Source: Achatina immaculata (Eukaryota; Mollusca; Gastropoda; Stylommatophora; Achatinidae). From it: DNA of 64,000 nucleotides. The stretch covers positions 14,924,429 to 14,988,428 of the forward strand of contig CM019704.1 of assembly GCA_009760885.1 (NCBI GenBank). Reading direction: 5' to 3'. Positions 11,901 to 26,632 of the stretch are shown one piece after another. Position 1 is the first letter of the stretch. Each line of letters starts with the position of its first letter. The translations under genes were made by a program, and so were the position numbers. The notes under the pieces were generated by a model that saw only the letters and a list, made by a program, of their open reading frames with translations, was not told where the DNA came from and searched no databases.

Positions 11901-14900
11901 AATTTCTTTTTTTTTTAAAAGTACTATCTGCAGTCTAAACAAAAACATGATTATAAAAGATTTACAGTTCATACCTCCAGGATTGTCCACATGCATAAAG
12001 ATCAGTCCATCAGACATATCCAAGACTGAGAAAAACTGCACAAAGACACATTGAAAAAACCAGTACAAAATAACCAGAAAATAACATGCACAAAATAACC
12101 AGGAAAAAACTAATACCCACCACAAAATAACCAGAAAAAACTAATAACCAGCACAAATTAGTAACCAGAAAGAGGCAAAATGACTAGGCTAGAGGAATGG
12201 CAAAACTATTACAAAACACAGGACCCAAAGAGATGGCCAAAACCTCATTTCATGTCTCTGGGGCAGTCTGTTCTAATCCTTCAGCTTGCACAGTTGGGTT
12301 AAGACTGATAAGTACTCCAGAATGGTGAATGATACTGAATAGTCTGCTTTGTGGGTCTAGTCTACTATGAAGGGGCAGATGTAGCCCACTATATCTGTCT
12401 GATTTGATGTCCTATTTTCAAGATGTTCATGGTGTTAAATGTAAATAACAACTAAAGTTCAGTTACTAAAAGATCCTGTAACAATAACCTAACACAACAT
12501 TAAAACACAAAATATACTCAGCTTTATCCTACATCCTTGAAAATCATCTCTGAAACATTCACTAAAAACAAGCACAAAAGATTCTGCTATAAAGATTTCA
12601 AGCTGTATCTAAGAATTTTTGTTCTGTATATCTTTCTAATATTTTAAACAGCAAACCCTTATATATCTGTTCATCCATTCTCTTGATATGCAGCTTCTCA
12701 TTTCTGTACAGTCTTTATTAGTTCTAATAAAATGAGTTATCTTTCTTTCTTAGTGTCACTTGACCACCCTACTCAGACATTTTTTTCAAAGTCAATCAGT
12801 CTCTTTCTTTCATGTAGGGACAAGAGATAAGTTATATTATTTATGTAATCATTTAATTTAGGAACAGAATAGGCCAAGCAAAGACTGCATTTCAGAGAAT
12901 GAGAAACATATTAGCCAACACATCCTTATCAATGAATGTTAGAAAATTAGTCCTAAAATGCTATATTGAACCTATCTTGTTATATGGAAGTGAATCATGG
13001 ACAATAGGCAAGTCTGCACAAAAATCATTGGAAGCAGCAGAAATGTGGTTTATTAGAAGAATGTTGCAAATCCCCTGGACAGCAAAAATAACTAATGAAG
13101 AATGTATGAGAAGAGCTAGAGAGACAAAAAAACCTTGTCAAAAAGATAAGAGAGAGACAATGTACTTTCACAGGACATGCAATGAGAAGAGGGGACACTG
13201 AAAATATTATAACAACAGGAAAAATAGAAGGAAGAAGATCAAGAGGAAGACCAAGAGAAATGATACTGGACAGTCTGACAGGATGGTGTAAGAGGAGATC
13301 ACCAACTGAGCTGATGGCCTGCATGAAGGATCATGTACTCTGGAGAAGCATAACAGGCAACGCCAGTCGGCACTGCACCTGATGATGATGAATCATTTAA
13401 TGTGTCTTCATTATTATTATGCTCATTAACAAATGCTGAATGACTGTGACTGAGCGAAAGCTGTATGATGAAGGGCAGAATGTTAGATGGGCCTGCAATC
13501 CCTATTCTTAACCCTTTGATAATAAAATATGTTCGTTCGTTCATTGTTCGCTCCCTCTCAAATTTAGCACTGATTATTAAGATTTCCAACTTCTTAAGAT
13601 ATGTCCAAAGAACTTTCATTATCTTATACTTAATGTTTAATTAACTTTCAATGTTCTGTTTCATTATCTTATATTAGTGTTTCCTAACCTTCCTTGGATC
13701 ATGCTCCACCTCAATGCCTCAAAGATGCGACGCACCCCCTCCCCGCAAAAAGCATACAAGTCAACCAAAAAGAATAATATAAATATATTCTAACTGCCCC
13801 TCAAAAATATTCAAACTGCCCCTCTGTTGGGAAATGCCATCTTATGCTTAATATTTAGTTAACTTTCAATGTTTTGTTTCACTATCTTATGTTTGGTTAA
13901 TTTTTAATGTTCTGTATTTCTCCAAGGAATTTTTTCATTCTTTTTTCTGGCCATCTGGGATATATGATACAAGATATTTTTTAACTGTGTATTATTTAAA
14001 CTGACCTTCAAGAATCTAGAGAACATGTGACACTCAAAAGTTATAAGCACAAAAACCAAGTTAAGATTATTCAATTCAAATGTAATAACCACCCACATTT
14101 ATGCATGTGAAAACAACTAAAGAAATAAACAACAAATCAGACTCTTTTGAAAACAAATGCCTAAGAAAAATACCTGGTATAAAGTGGAATGAATTCAAGA
14201 ACAATGCAGAGATAAGACAGATGACTGAACAACAATCAGTCTCATGGGTGATCAGGAAAAGGAGATGGACATATGTTGGTCACGTGATGAGAAGAAACAG
14301 TCAGAGAATCCCAAAACAAGCTACCAAATAGAACACAACAGGCCAAAGAAAAGAGGCTGACCATGTGAAACTCTAAAGAGGACATTTTTAAGAGAGGCCA
14401 AATTAGTAGGCGTGAAATCTCTTGATGAGGTTGAAAAGCTCGCCAAAAACAGGAAAACTTGGTGAACTACATTTAACAGCACAGGAAGGATGTAAGATTA
14501 TTTAAATACATTTCTCATACAATGTTATTTATAAATAACATAACCACACAAAGGTTTGGCTAAATCAACAGGGACACAGTCTCTTGTTTGGCCTCAATTC
14601 AGGGTGTGGAATCAATTGTGCTCATCACCTTTTATTCATCAGTTCTCACCACAGTCACGAGAGAAGGTGCAACACATAATGACATCTACCTCACTTATGG
14701 ACTTATCTGATATGTACTGAAGATAACCCATAACATTTTAACATCTCATCCAGTGGTGAATAAATAGAAATGATTGCTACAGCTAAACAGAAAAAAAGAG
14801 TATTAAAATTAATTTATATACAGGAAATGTCAACCATCTTACTGTTGTTTTTCTATGTGGCCCCATCATGCCATGGTAACAAATAGTAACATGGTGTTAG

Positions 14901-17900
14901 TGCCCATATTTTCCTTGAGCTGTTAGTACACCAACAGGTGATGTGGTCAGCATCATGTCTGTTCACCTTTCCTTCCCCAGTTCCAGAAGAAACCTATTTC
15001 CACAGCTGGGGTGCCTTCGGTCATATTTAAACCACCAACCTTTCTACATAAGAGACTAGTGCACTAACAACTATGCAATCCAGATGTCCATGCCTTTCTA
15101 GATAAACTAATATTTAAACCTGTGTAGCAAGCCACCATACTAAAAATCTACATTAAATAAAATCTATAAAATGAACACTTTTGTTGTGCACTCAGCACTT
15201 AACTTCAGCACTAAAGTCTCCATTACAGCAGGCAGACTTCATGTATTTTTTTCATACAGCTTTGCTCTGATATACAACTGTGACTGCTTACACTGTTTTC
15301 AATTATTTTTTTTTAAATCAACATATGGAAGATGACCTACTCTGTCTCCAGTCAAGGTTGGAAGTTTAGCCTCTCCCCATGTTTCGCCACCATCACGTGA
15401 GATCATCATCAGTCTTTCCTCATCCTGTCAGCAGTGAAGATAATAGATGACTAATGTTAAACAGTGAAGATAATAGATGACTAATGTTAAACAGTGAAGA
15501 TAATAGATGACTAATGTTAAACAGTGAAGATAATAGATGACTAATGTTAAACAGTGAAGATAATAGATGACTAATGTTAAACAGTGGAGATAATAGATGA
15601 CTAATATTAAACAGTGAAGATAATAGATGACTAATGTTGAACAGTGAAGATAATAGATGACTAATGTTAAACAGTGAAGATAATAGATGACTAATGTTGA
15701 ACAGTGAAGATAATAGATGACTAATGTTAAACAGTGAAGATAATAGATGACTAATGTTAAACAGTGAAGATAATAGATGACTAATGTTAAACAGTGAAGA
15801 TAATAGATGACTAATGTTAAACAGTGAAGATAATGGACAAATGTCACATTATGAATATCAGCAGGGGTGAGACAGTCATTGTACAGGAAGGCTATTTTAT
15901 AAGACAACTAATCATTTTAAGAGATATCATTTCGTCTTTGAGAGGATATCAGTCATATTAAGAGTAATTTTTTAAAAAAGTAAAAAAAAATACATGACAC
16001 CAAAGTGCGTCTCATAGAGAACAGGACTTTGTCCACATTCATGGTGAGCTAATACAAGAAAAAAAAAAAACATACTGAAAGAAAAAAAATGCATTCTGAA
16101 AGCCACTGGGTGGAAAAGATCAGAATAAAAGAGTAACATGACAGGCTGTCCACTTATGGTATATACAAGAGGATACTATCAAGAAATGACTATCCTACAC
16201 TGTCAAATCAAGGGGCAGATCAGATGCAGCATACAGACAACCTTTCCTTGTAAGATGGCACAGGCTGATGATGGATTGTCTACATACCTGGTTTTTTGGG
16301 TGTTCTGACTTGAAAATTGATGCATATACAAATTTGTCTTGCACATTGAACATAACCACTCTCTTCAGAATGACTTTCCAGGTGCCTTTTTCGCTATCAT
16401 AACGTTCCAAATCCATCATCTCTGGACCAATCTCTGTTGTGATAACGAGAAATTCAACTGATTGGAATGATAACACAAACTAAAAATGATGATATAATGG
16501 CTAAGATGTAACATGATAGAAAAGATGCATGAAAAGAAGCAAGCAAGTTATTGTGAAATCTAAGTTTCAAGAGATATATGGCCATAAAGGTAGATAGTGG
16601 TAGTTCTAACGTGGCATGGAGGCACCTAGGGGACATGATGTTAGCGTTCGTATTTTCCTTGACCCACAAGCACATTAGAGGATGATGTGGTCAGCATCAC
16701 ACCCGGCAGCCTTTCTGTCCCCGGCTCCAGAAGAAGCCAGCTACCTGTTTCTACAGCTGGGGTGACTGGGATGCTTCTGGCCAGATTCAAACCACCAACC
16801 TTCATCACTGAGAGATTACTGAACTCACCACTTCACCACATGGGCACCCATGGCCACAAAGATCATAACCAAATTAGGAGGTATGTAAAATTTCATAATT
16901 TATGACTTGCTGTGTAAAGTTTTTAGTAAAACTGAATTACTGTGGTTGCAGCAGACCTCAGAAGAACTTAGTTATTTACAATGATGGGTTTCCTTTCATG
17001 GATGCATCAGCAGCAGGCCATCTTGCTTACAACTGAGAGGCCTACAAGAGTGCTGTTAGGGAGGCAAAGTTCCACAAGGGACATGCAAATGAACGAATGA
17101 ATCTGTTTCCTTTCTTTCACATGTACACATAAGAAGAAGCTGACTCCACCACCGTGATCATTTTGTCTCTCCCTACCCTCTCTGGCTAGCTAGGTTGTTA
17201 CCAGTAACACCAAGAGAAAGTAGGACAGCCTCTTGACCAGTTCTGACTCACTGTTTCTTATGATAGTGTCACCTCTACTTTCTCAGTTTTCACAATACTG
17301 AATTATGAACTGCTGTTTTATATCACATTTATGACCATTTTTCCTCTCAACTTTCACGACTGTATATAAAGGGAATTTGTTTAAACAATGGTGTTTCCAA
17401 CCTGGATCAATTTCTGTTACAGATTCCTCTCGAAATTAAGACAAATGTGGCTTTAAAAACAATATACGAGGAACCCATCATAATACAGTATGTCATTCTA
17501 ATATCTTCGTTTGTTACCATTCTAATATCTTCATTTGTTACAACTCTAATAATCTTTAACAACTCTACATAACTAAACACAGTCAAGCCAACTTCATCCA
17601 TACATTTCATTAAATAACATATTTCACTTCATGGGTTAAATCAAAACTTATTCTCATATTTACTAAGGATTTTTGTTTTGTTCTGATAATTATATCATGA
17701 TTTTACAAATACCATAAACTCTCATGGAATTATCAAGTGATATCTTCTGATTGAGAACAGGCCATTACAGGCTGAGCACTAGAAGCTGAAAACTGATCCA
17801 GCAGACCTACGTGCCTGCAGCAAAGAGCAAGAGATGCCACATTAAATCCTTTATAGCTGCCAGCTACACAACCAACTCAGGACAAGGGTCTGGCCAGACC

Positions 17901-20900
17901 CCAGTCCTCTACAGAAGAAGATCTATACCAATGCTGAAAACCTAAGATGAACTGCGCATTTGTCAGAGAGATTGGTGTTGATGTCTGATGAACAACAAAG
18001 CATAAATTTCATGATTCTTATGACTTCTCTCCAATCCATACTCTTAGCTTTTGCTATTAATTCATACCACAAGACTGTATCATCAGCACTGTTTCATTTA
18101 AATTTTTGAAGCTATTGTCCTACTACTGATACACAGTCCTGACATTTTATCCATTTTTTTTAAAGACCTTTACTTCAAAGGTTAAAGTAAATTAGGTTCA
18201 CACAAACAGCACAAATAAGATTCACTGAAACTTACGGATCAGAGGATTCATGAAGTCCCCTGTTGTAGCAAACAAGCATCTCTGTGTTTTGGATTCTGCA
18301 GTTCCCCTAGAAACATAGGAAATGAAATTATTTATTTCCTGGAGAAAACACCCAATTCAAAGGCAAGGTTCTCAACCTTTTTTTTTTTTAACCCCATTCA
18401 TCCTTTTCATCTTGTGGTCAGAATATCATTCTCCTCTTCTTCCCCACAATTTGAGTTTTCCAATTTGTGATCTCAATTTCAACTTCTCTCTTCCCCCACC
18501 CCCACTCCAAAAAAAAAAAAAAGGAGAATTTCCTCCCTGTTTGAGATTTCCTGGCCTACACTGCCTATAAAAGCCCTCTGTGCACTTAGAAAAGTGACAC
18601 AATTTTTTATCTTCTATAAAACATAAATGATCTGTGAACTTCATTGAATGAATAAATAATTCCACCTCCATAAAAGTGTGCATCTGAGTGGCAACAAAGT
18701 GGTTTGTGCACTAATCTCTCATGGCAAAGGTTGGGGGTGGGGGGGGGGGGGGGGGGGGAGGGGTGTTGAATCCAGCCAGAGGCGCCTTCACCCTGCTGTA
18801 GAAATGCATACCCAACTTTTTCTGGAGTTGGGGAAGGAAAAGTGGCCAGGCATGATCCTGACCACATCACTGTCTAGTGTACCGACAGGTCAAGGAAAAT
18901 ATGGGCACTAATACCATATCCTTATGTGCCTTTAGATCATGACAGAGTTACCTTTACATTCACTTACATAAAAGTGGACCAAATGACCCAGATTTATTTG
19001 TATTGGTTTCATCCAATGTAAACTCTTGTGCTGCTTCATACTCACTGGACTTTTTTTTTTTAAACAGACATCTGCTTTATCTTTTATATAAACATTTATA
19101 TTACTTTTTATGTACTGATAACTGTCTAACTGGTGTACTATGGTACACTTATCCTTACAGACACCATATTTTCAGAGGCTGTTTACAGAACACAAAATAT
19201 ATCAGGTAACCATTTTTATAATAGGATAAAATAAGGACAACTGTTGCTTAAACAAGTTGCCCTTTCAAGAGAATGCATGTTGCTATGACTGTGTTACTAA
19301 TGTGCTCAAGTATGCAATAACTGTAACTCTTATACTACAATACCAAAAATCCCAGATCCACTCAGCATCATAATAAACATATCCACCACATCTTTACTGG
19401 GAAATGTCACAATGCCTACAGTTTGCTTATATTATAGTTTAAAACTTGAATCTCCAAAAAAACAGAATAAAACTAAGCGGAAACATTTTATTTGTAATTT
19501 TTAACAGTCATCCATATTGCTGATGGCAAGAAACATGCTAATATGAACACTGAAGTGGCCTTCATAGCCATGATAGCAATGGTGAAGTGGCCATGTGAAG
19601 CACATAATGAAAATAATGTATGCCTATAAAAGACTTTATGCTGAAACCCATTTAACCTTCTTGCTGCTATGTTCACCCACTGTGCTATATATTTCCACTT
19701 GCATCCTTTACCCAAGTGCTGAATACCTTTTTATGTTGTCTGAAAATCTATGACTTATCACAATTCATGACATATATTACTATTTATCTTCTTGATGACT
19801 AAAACTTCTTCAGTGAATGATTTTTACACAAAATGGAAAAAAAATACTTCTTTGTGTAAAGTTTTCTCAAAAGTCTCGGTCTGCGGTGATTTCTGATTTA
19901 CCAAATCCCTGGACTTAAGTTCTCACTTTTCCCCCAAAAGTCTGCAACACATAAAAAATTTTTTTTAAAAACTGTTCTCTCAGAAAAAATGACACTCACC
20001 ACTTGACTGAATGAACTCCTGACTTAACTGCTTTAACACTGGTGTAGAAGTTGTCGTAAGTAACAAACAGCTGGAGGAACAAAAGAACAGCACCTCAGTT
20101 ACAAATACGTTTATTTATGGTGTGGGCAGCAAAATGAGTTATAAATGGTTTAAAATTAGTAGGAAAACAATCTGTGATGTTAATTTTCTCATGCAGCTCA
20201 CTAGAAAATTATGAGCATAGTAATGTTCATAAAATATGACATTAAGATTGCAATGTTCATATTGTATTATATAATTATAGTAATGTTCAAATAACATAAC
20301 CATATTAAGATACAATGTTCATTATTGTATTATACAACTATAGTAATGTTCAAATAATATAACTACATTAAAACATTTATATTGTATTATATAACAAAAA
20401 TAATGCTCAAATAATACAACCAAATAAAGATAGCAATGTTCATGCAGTATGATACTCTTCTTCTTTCCTCAGCATTCAAGTCCTACTTGATGCTAAAATG
20501 CACTCTAGTTGCTGGTTCTCTCCAAGTTTTGGTGGCAGCACCACTGCTTCTTCTTCACACCCAGGACCTCTGGCCATGCTGGACTGGACAGATCTGCTTA
20601 TTTTGGACACTCCTGTAGTTTCATGTTCTAGAGTACTGACTCCACTCCTCAGTTGGTATTTATTTGTGCTGAATGACTTTTATCAACACAAATAATGCAA
20701 AATTCTGCAGCAAAAATAATATAAAACCCCATCATGTAACTTTTTTCAACCAAAAAATATGAAACAATTCACGACTTGTCACTTAGACCTAATAATAAAC
20801 AAAAGTTCACACCTGAAATCCACAAAAATAAGTCAGACGGAATAAGGTCATGTACAGTCACAGAATACAAGAACTGACCTGTCTCTCGTTAGAGATGATG

Positions 20901-23900
20901 GCCACATAGTCCTCAAACTGGGGCTCTGAGTGAAACTCGAGCTGTTCATCAACTGACTCGGACCTGCTTGTGTCAGTAGTCAGACTACTTCTCTTCCAGG
21001 TCTCACCACCATCTTCAGTCACATAAATGAAATGTTCATAACTGATCAAGTACACCTGTAGAAGAGGAAAGATAAGAAAGGGGCATGAATCATCATTCAA
21101 ATCAAGTCTGTGTTTGAGTCTAGATTACAAATATAACCACTGACTGATCCCAACACCAGCAACTATCAACTCTAGATAATGTTTTAGCCAAGATGAGATT
21201 AAAAAAAAATGTGTGTATATTAATTGAAGGCCATGAAGTTCAATTATGGTTTCTGCCTGAACTGAAATACTTTTTAAAAATCTATCAAAATTCAGAATTG
21301 AGTTCACATTTTTTTTCCTTGACTCAAGATAACTGATATGATGCAATATGAAAAAAAAAAAACAAACAAAAAACTGTGCTCTATCATCATAAGACATGTT
21401 CGAAATGCCCATTATTCTCTGCCCACACAATTTCATAATGTGGTTCATAGGGAGTCAGTTCAAAATTATTACTGCAACATCCTGACGCTTGTCTATTATA
21501 CAAAACCTACACCAATGGGAGCTTATCAACTTCAAAGATCACTATCCTGATCAAAGTTAAATCTACCCATGAGGAGATCCTCTTGCTTCTTTCCTGTAAC
21601 CCAGTCATAAAAACAAGACCACACACTGCTCAAATAATACCTTGCTGGGGTTGTGAGGGTTCCGCTGTAAGCCATCATCTCTGCGAAAGACCTGGTGATT
21701 CACACGGTCTGTTATGTCTGTCCACGTGCGCCCATGGTCTTTGCTGGAATACAAAACAGCAGGAATATTTTAAATTAGTTAAATAAACTTTCCTCAAAAC
21801 TTATTTGTATTTAAATAAACTCATCTCCCAGTTTATTTGTTACTAGAACTGCCTGTAAGAGCTGAAAAAATGCGTAATATATTCAGAATAATTATCTTCT
21901 ATGTTACTCAACATGATATTGCTGTACTGATCATAAATTATTTCATATGAGCAACAGATGGCAGTGTGCAATAAACCTTGTGGAACACAGCCATGAGCTG
22001 CTGGTGTGGAGAAATATAAAACAAATAAAGCCATCAAATAAAGTGACCAACCATCCTGTATTATATGGGACAATCCTGTATTTTAAGAACGGCAATACTC
22101 TGGATGGGACCCCTAAATGTCCCCTATTTTAAAATGTGTCCCACGATGCCCAGTATTCTCACCTATGACTGCTGCATGTTTGGAAATACCCACAAAAACC
22201 CATAATTTTTTAATTATCTTGGTGAAAATGTTGCTATTATGAAGAAAATTCACTCTGTAGAGAATTACCACTGATAGGCACTTTTGCCTATTAGCCTATT
22301 GCTGATTAAAATTTTGAGTTAAAATTTTAGTAATTTCAATTCAAAGATGATTACCAATGCCCATCAACAATGCACCTGATGATAATGGCCGAAATCTGCC
22401 AGAAACACAATGATAAACAGAGAAACAATTATTTTTGTGTATATCTTTGAAAAAAGGAAGGCTAAACTGTCATAAAGGATGACAGAGAGACATGTGGACA
22501 GAAAAAGATACACACATATAAAAATAAATATGCTTACTATGGATATCATGGCAAGCAAACTAGTACCAGACATGTTGTTTTGTAACAAAACCAAATACAA
22601 AAGTCTGCAAAATTTTGAAACTGTAATGCTCTTCCCTCATGAAATATTTCTAAGTACTGACAGTATATGGAATAAAATCTTCAAACATTCCAGGAGAAGT
22701 CTAATAATTCCTGCCAGTAAATATACACTGACTCTACAGTACAGCAGTAAGGATACTCAGCTTATCACAAGTTGTGACCTAAAGTTTCTGATCAGAAAAA
22801 AAAGAAAGACCCTATATCACATCCTTCTTCAGTGAAATACTTAAAAATAATACCCTGAGTTTTTTTAACTTTAAAAAGGTGAAAGTAATTAAATAAAACC
22901 TATACAAACAGCTTTCAGGAATTTTATTCTTCACTTTTATGTAATTACTTCTTCACAATAATATGATAAATAAAGTTTCTTGTATAAAATAAAATAAAAA
23001 ACACAACCCATATTATAACTACTTCAACAGAAATATCCCACTGGTTGTTCATGGACTTCTGCCAGTCCTCCACTAGTCCTGTGACATTACAACAACAGAA
23101 GTGGTTAAATTAATGAGGCAACCACAGATATGTCAACATAGTACTACTTGAATCCAAGTGGTAACCTCTGAGCCGTTCTCTGACATGCACTTTTCAATTT
23201 TTTTTTTTAACCAAATATTCTCATGTATTAGAAAGCAATACAGAACATCTCTGATAGATGTAAGGGCTTATAGGGGCGCAGATGTTAACAGTGATCACAA
23301 CCTGTGTACAGGGAAAATAAAACTAAAACTGAAAAGCCAACACAAGAAATCAATACACAGAAAGGTAAACAGCCACAGCCTACAAGAAGAGAATACTAAC
23401 AGTAATTTCAATCAGGAACTTGCCAATCATTCCATAACACCCAGTGAAGTAGAGGAGATAGGTATACATAAATTATGGAATTCTTACAGCACAGCCATAA
23501 TCACAGCAGCAAAAGCAAGCGCTGGACTGAAAAAACCAAGCAGAAAAGCATGGATATCAGAAAACACATGGAAGTACATATATGAAAGACAAGCAGCCAA
23601 ATTAGACATGTAAAAACAAATCCTGGAAAAGATCTGGCAAAAGCAACATACAAAGAAATAGACAAGAAAGTAAAAAGTTCAGCCAGAAGGGATAAAAGAG
23701 AATACATAGACAATATGGCAAAAGAGGCAGAAAAAGCAACAAAAACAGGAGACAGCAAAACTTTATATAACATACAAAAGAGGCTAACAGGTACTATTAC
23801 ACCTAAAGAAAGACCAATCCTTAGCAAAACTGGAATCCTATTAACATCAAGTAAAGACCAAAAGCAATTGACCACACCCAAAAGAATTGTTAAACCTAGA

Positions 23901-26598
23901 AACCAACTTACCAGCCCCACAACTAAATGTCAACCTAGATGAAATTAAATTGCATGAAATTGAAACAGCAGTGAATTTAATGGCTAACAACAAAGCTGCA
24001 GGTGAAGATGAAATAACACCCAAAATGTTAAAAGCTATCAAAAGTGACAACATGAGACAACTACAGAGAATGTTTAATAAGATTTGGAAAGAAGAAACAG
24101 TCCCTTCTAAATGGAAAAAAGGAATCATTGTTGAAATACCAAAAAAAAGCAACCTTAGTGACTGTAACAGTTAGAGAGGAGTAACCTTAATATCAGTTGT
24201 GTCAAAAGTATTTTGCAAAGTCATTTTGAATAGACTTAAAGATATAGTGGATACCGCAATGAGAGAAGAACAAGCAGGATTTCGAAAAGGGAGAAGCTGT
24301 CTCGACCAGATCTTTACTCTAAGAATAATAGTTGAAGAACATATTGAAAAGCAGAAATCATTAATACTAAATTCATAGACTTTAAAAAGGCATTTGATAG
24401 CAAACACAGAGATTCATTGCGGAGAATTTTAAGTTTATATCGAATACCATCTAAAATTGTCAACATCATTAAGGACTTCTACAATGGATATGTTTGTGCA
24501 GTCAAAAATAGAAGAAGGGATGAGTGAATGGTTCCAGATTGAAACAGGTGCTTTTTGGAATTGCAATAGAGTTCATAATGAAAAAATGCTACACAGGTAA
24601 CACAGGTGTTGACTGGGTACATGGGACCCAACTAGAAGATCTTGATTTTGCTGATGACATAACTCTTATCTTCTTCTTCTTCTTCGTTCACTTCTACCAC
24701 CAAAAACCGCACTGTGAACCTACTGAATTCACGCCTGTGGTCCTCGTTAGGTCCCGTGGTCCCCTGTGTGGTCCAAAATAGACCACACGAGATCCACGAG
24801 AGGACCACAGGGGTTCAGAGTATCACAGTGCTTTAGCCTGTATTCTTGGTGGGTCTCGGAAGCGGGATTGCGTGACACCGTGGTTTTCATTGCACCAGTT
24901 TAGTTTAGGGTTGGACATTCTCACCGGAAGACCTCGACGTGTTTAGGATATCAGTGCATCCCCGCTGGGTGAGAGGCGGTAGCCCACCCAGGCCAGAGTT
25001 GGACTTTCTCACCGGAAAACCTCGATGTGTTTTGAGACACCCGTGTATCACCGCCGGGTGAACATAACTCTTATCAGTAACAATGTGAATTCCATGCAAG
25101 AAAAAACAGATAGCCTGTCTTTACTGGCTAGCAAAATAGGACTTGAAATTAACAAGGACAAAACAAAATAATGAAACTTCCCATTAATCAAAATGGAAAA
25201 ATACATGTAGAATGGACAGATATTGAAGAAATCAATCAATTTTCATACCTTGGCAGCTACATAGACCAGGACGGTGACACCAGAAAGGAAATTAAAATTA
25301 GAATTGCAAAAGCACCATCAATCATCAAGAATCTTGAGAACATATGGAATTCAAAAATTATAAGCACAAAAACCAAGTTAAGACTATTCAATTCAAATGT
25401 AATATCCACCCTCATTTATGCATGCAAAAGCTGGAAAACAACTAAAGAAATAGACAAGAAATTAGACTTCTGAAAACAAATGCCTAAGGAAAATACTTGG
25501 CATTAAGTGGAACGAATTCAAGAACAATGCAGAGATAAGACAGATGACTGAACAACAACCAGTCTCATGGGTGATCAGGAAAAGGAGATGGACATATGTT
25601 GGTCACGTGATGAGAAGAAACAGTTAGAGAATCCCAAAACAAGCTATCAAGTGGAACACAACAGGCCAAAGAAAAAGAAGCAGACCATATGAAAATGACA
25701 CTGTCAAGAGAGGCCAAATTAATAGGCATAAAATCTCTTGATAAGGTTGAAAGGCTCGCCAAAGACAGGAAAAATTGGCGAACTACTTTGACAGCCCTAT
25801 GTGATGTTTAACGGCATGGGAAGGGTATGAGATATAAGATAAGATTCTCATGTCCTAGATCACTTCAGCTGAATGTAAAAATATGTACACAAACACAAGT
25901 TTTATACTTCTTTTGTCAAAACATCAGTTCTCTCCTCTTTTACTTTCATTTTGCTCTGGATCTGATTGGCTGATGATGATAAAAGCTGAAATATCAACTG
26001 TTGTCTTGTTAACAAGTAAAATATGTTCCCATACTTTGAGTTATTTTCTACAGCTTTACTGTAGTGACTCTAAGTATATCTGCATATTTATTTGCATATT
26101 CCCACATATATACAGTGTACTGCATTGAGTAAAAGTAACATATCATGGTCACAGCTCCTCTCACCTCCTCCATAAAGTTGACACTGGTGGTTCAAAAAAG
26201 AAGTCCAGGCCATCTGTTGTGAGTACCAACATAATCTGTGGACCATCAGAATGCAGAGTGCATGTGGTGATTCTGAGCAAATATGCTCCATACAAAATGA
26301 AATTGCAACTAATGAAAAATTAAACAGTTTCATAGTGATCTAAGCCAGTGTTACCCAACATGGGGGGGGGGGGGGGGGGGGGGGGGGGGAGGAAGAGGAA
26401 GCAATTTGAATATTTTGGGGGGTAATTAAAATTTATTTATAATATACTTTTTCAGAACTGTTGACTATTATGCTGTAGGAGGGCATCAGAATCTTTCAGG
26501 CACTGAGACAGGGCATGATCCAAAAAAAGATTGGAGAACACTGATCCAAACTTTCTTTCCCAATCAGTCTGAGTAAACAGAAATCCTGTGCTTATATT

Positions 26599-26632
<34 letters not shown>

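Noticed and set aside
15428..15907. 159-residue minus-strand open frame with a 10-residue repeat
   Set aside because: It is the 30-bp minisatellite read in frame within sortilin intron 8; the period is a multiple of three and no other coding evidence exists.
18236..18306. Assigning the gene to SorLA or SorCS instead of sortilin
   Set aside because: The short N-terminus with one furin site, DTGHG and FMHVDNPG order and exon spacing fit sortilin better; there is no SorCS-length N-terminal extension.
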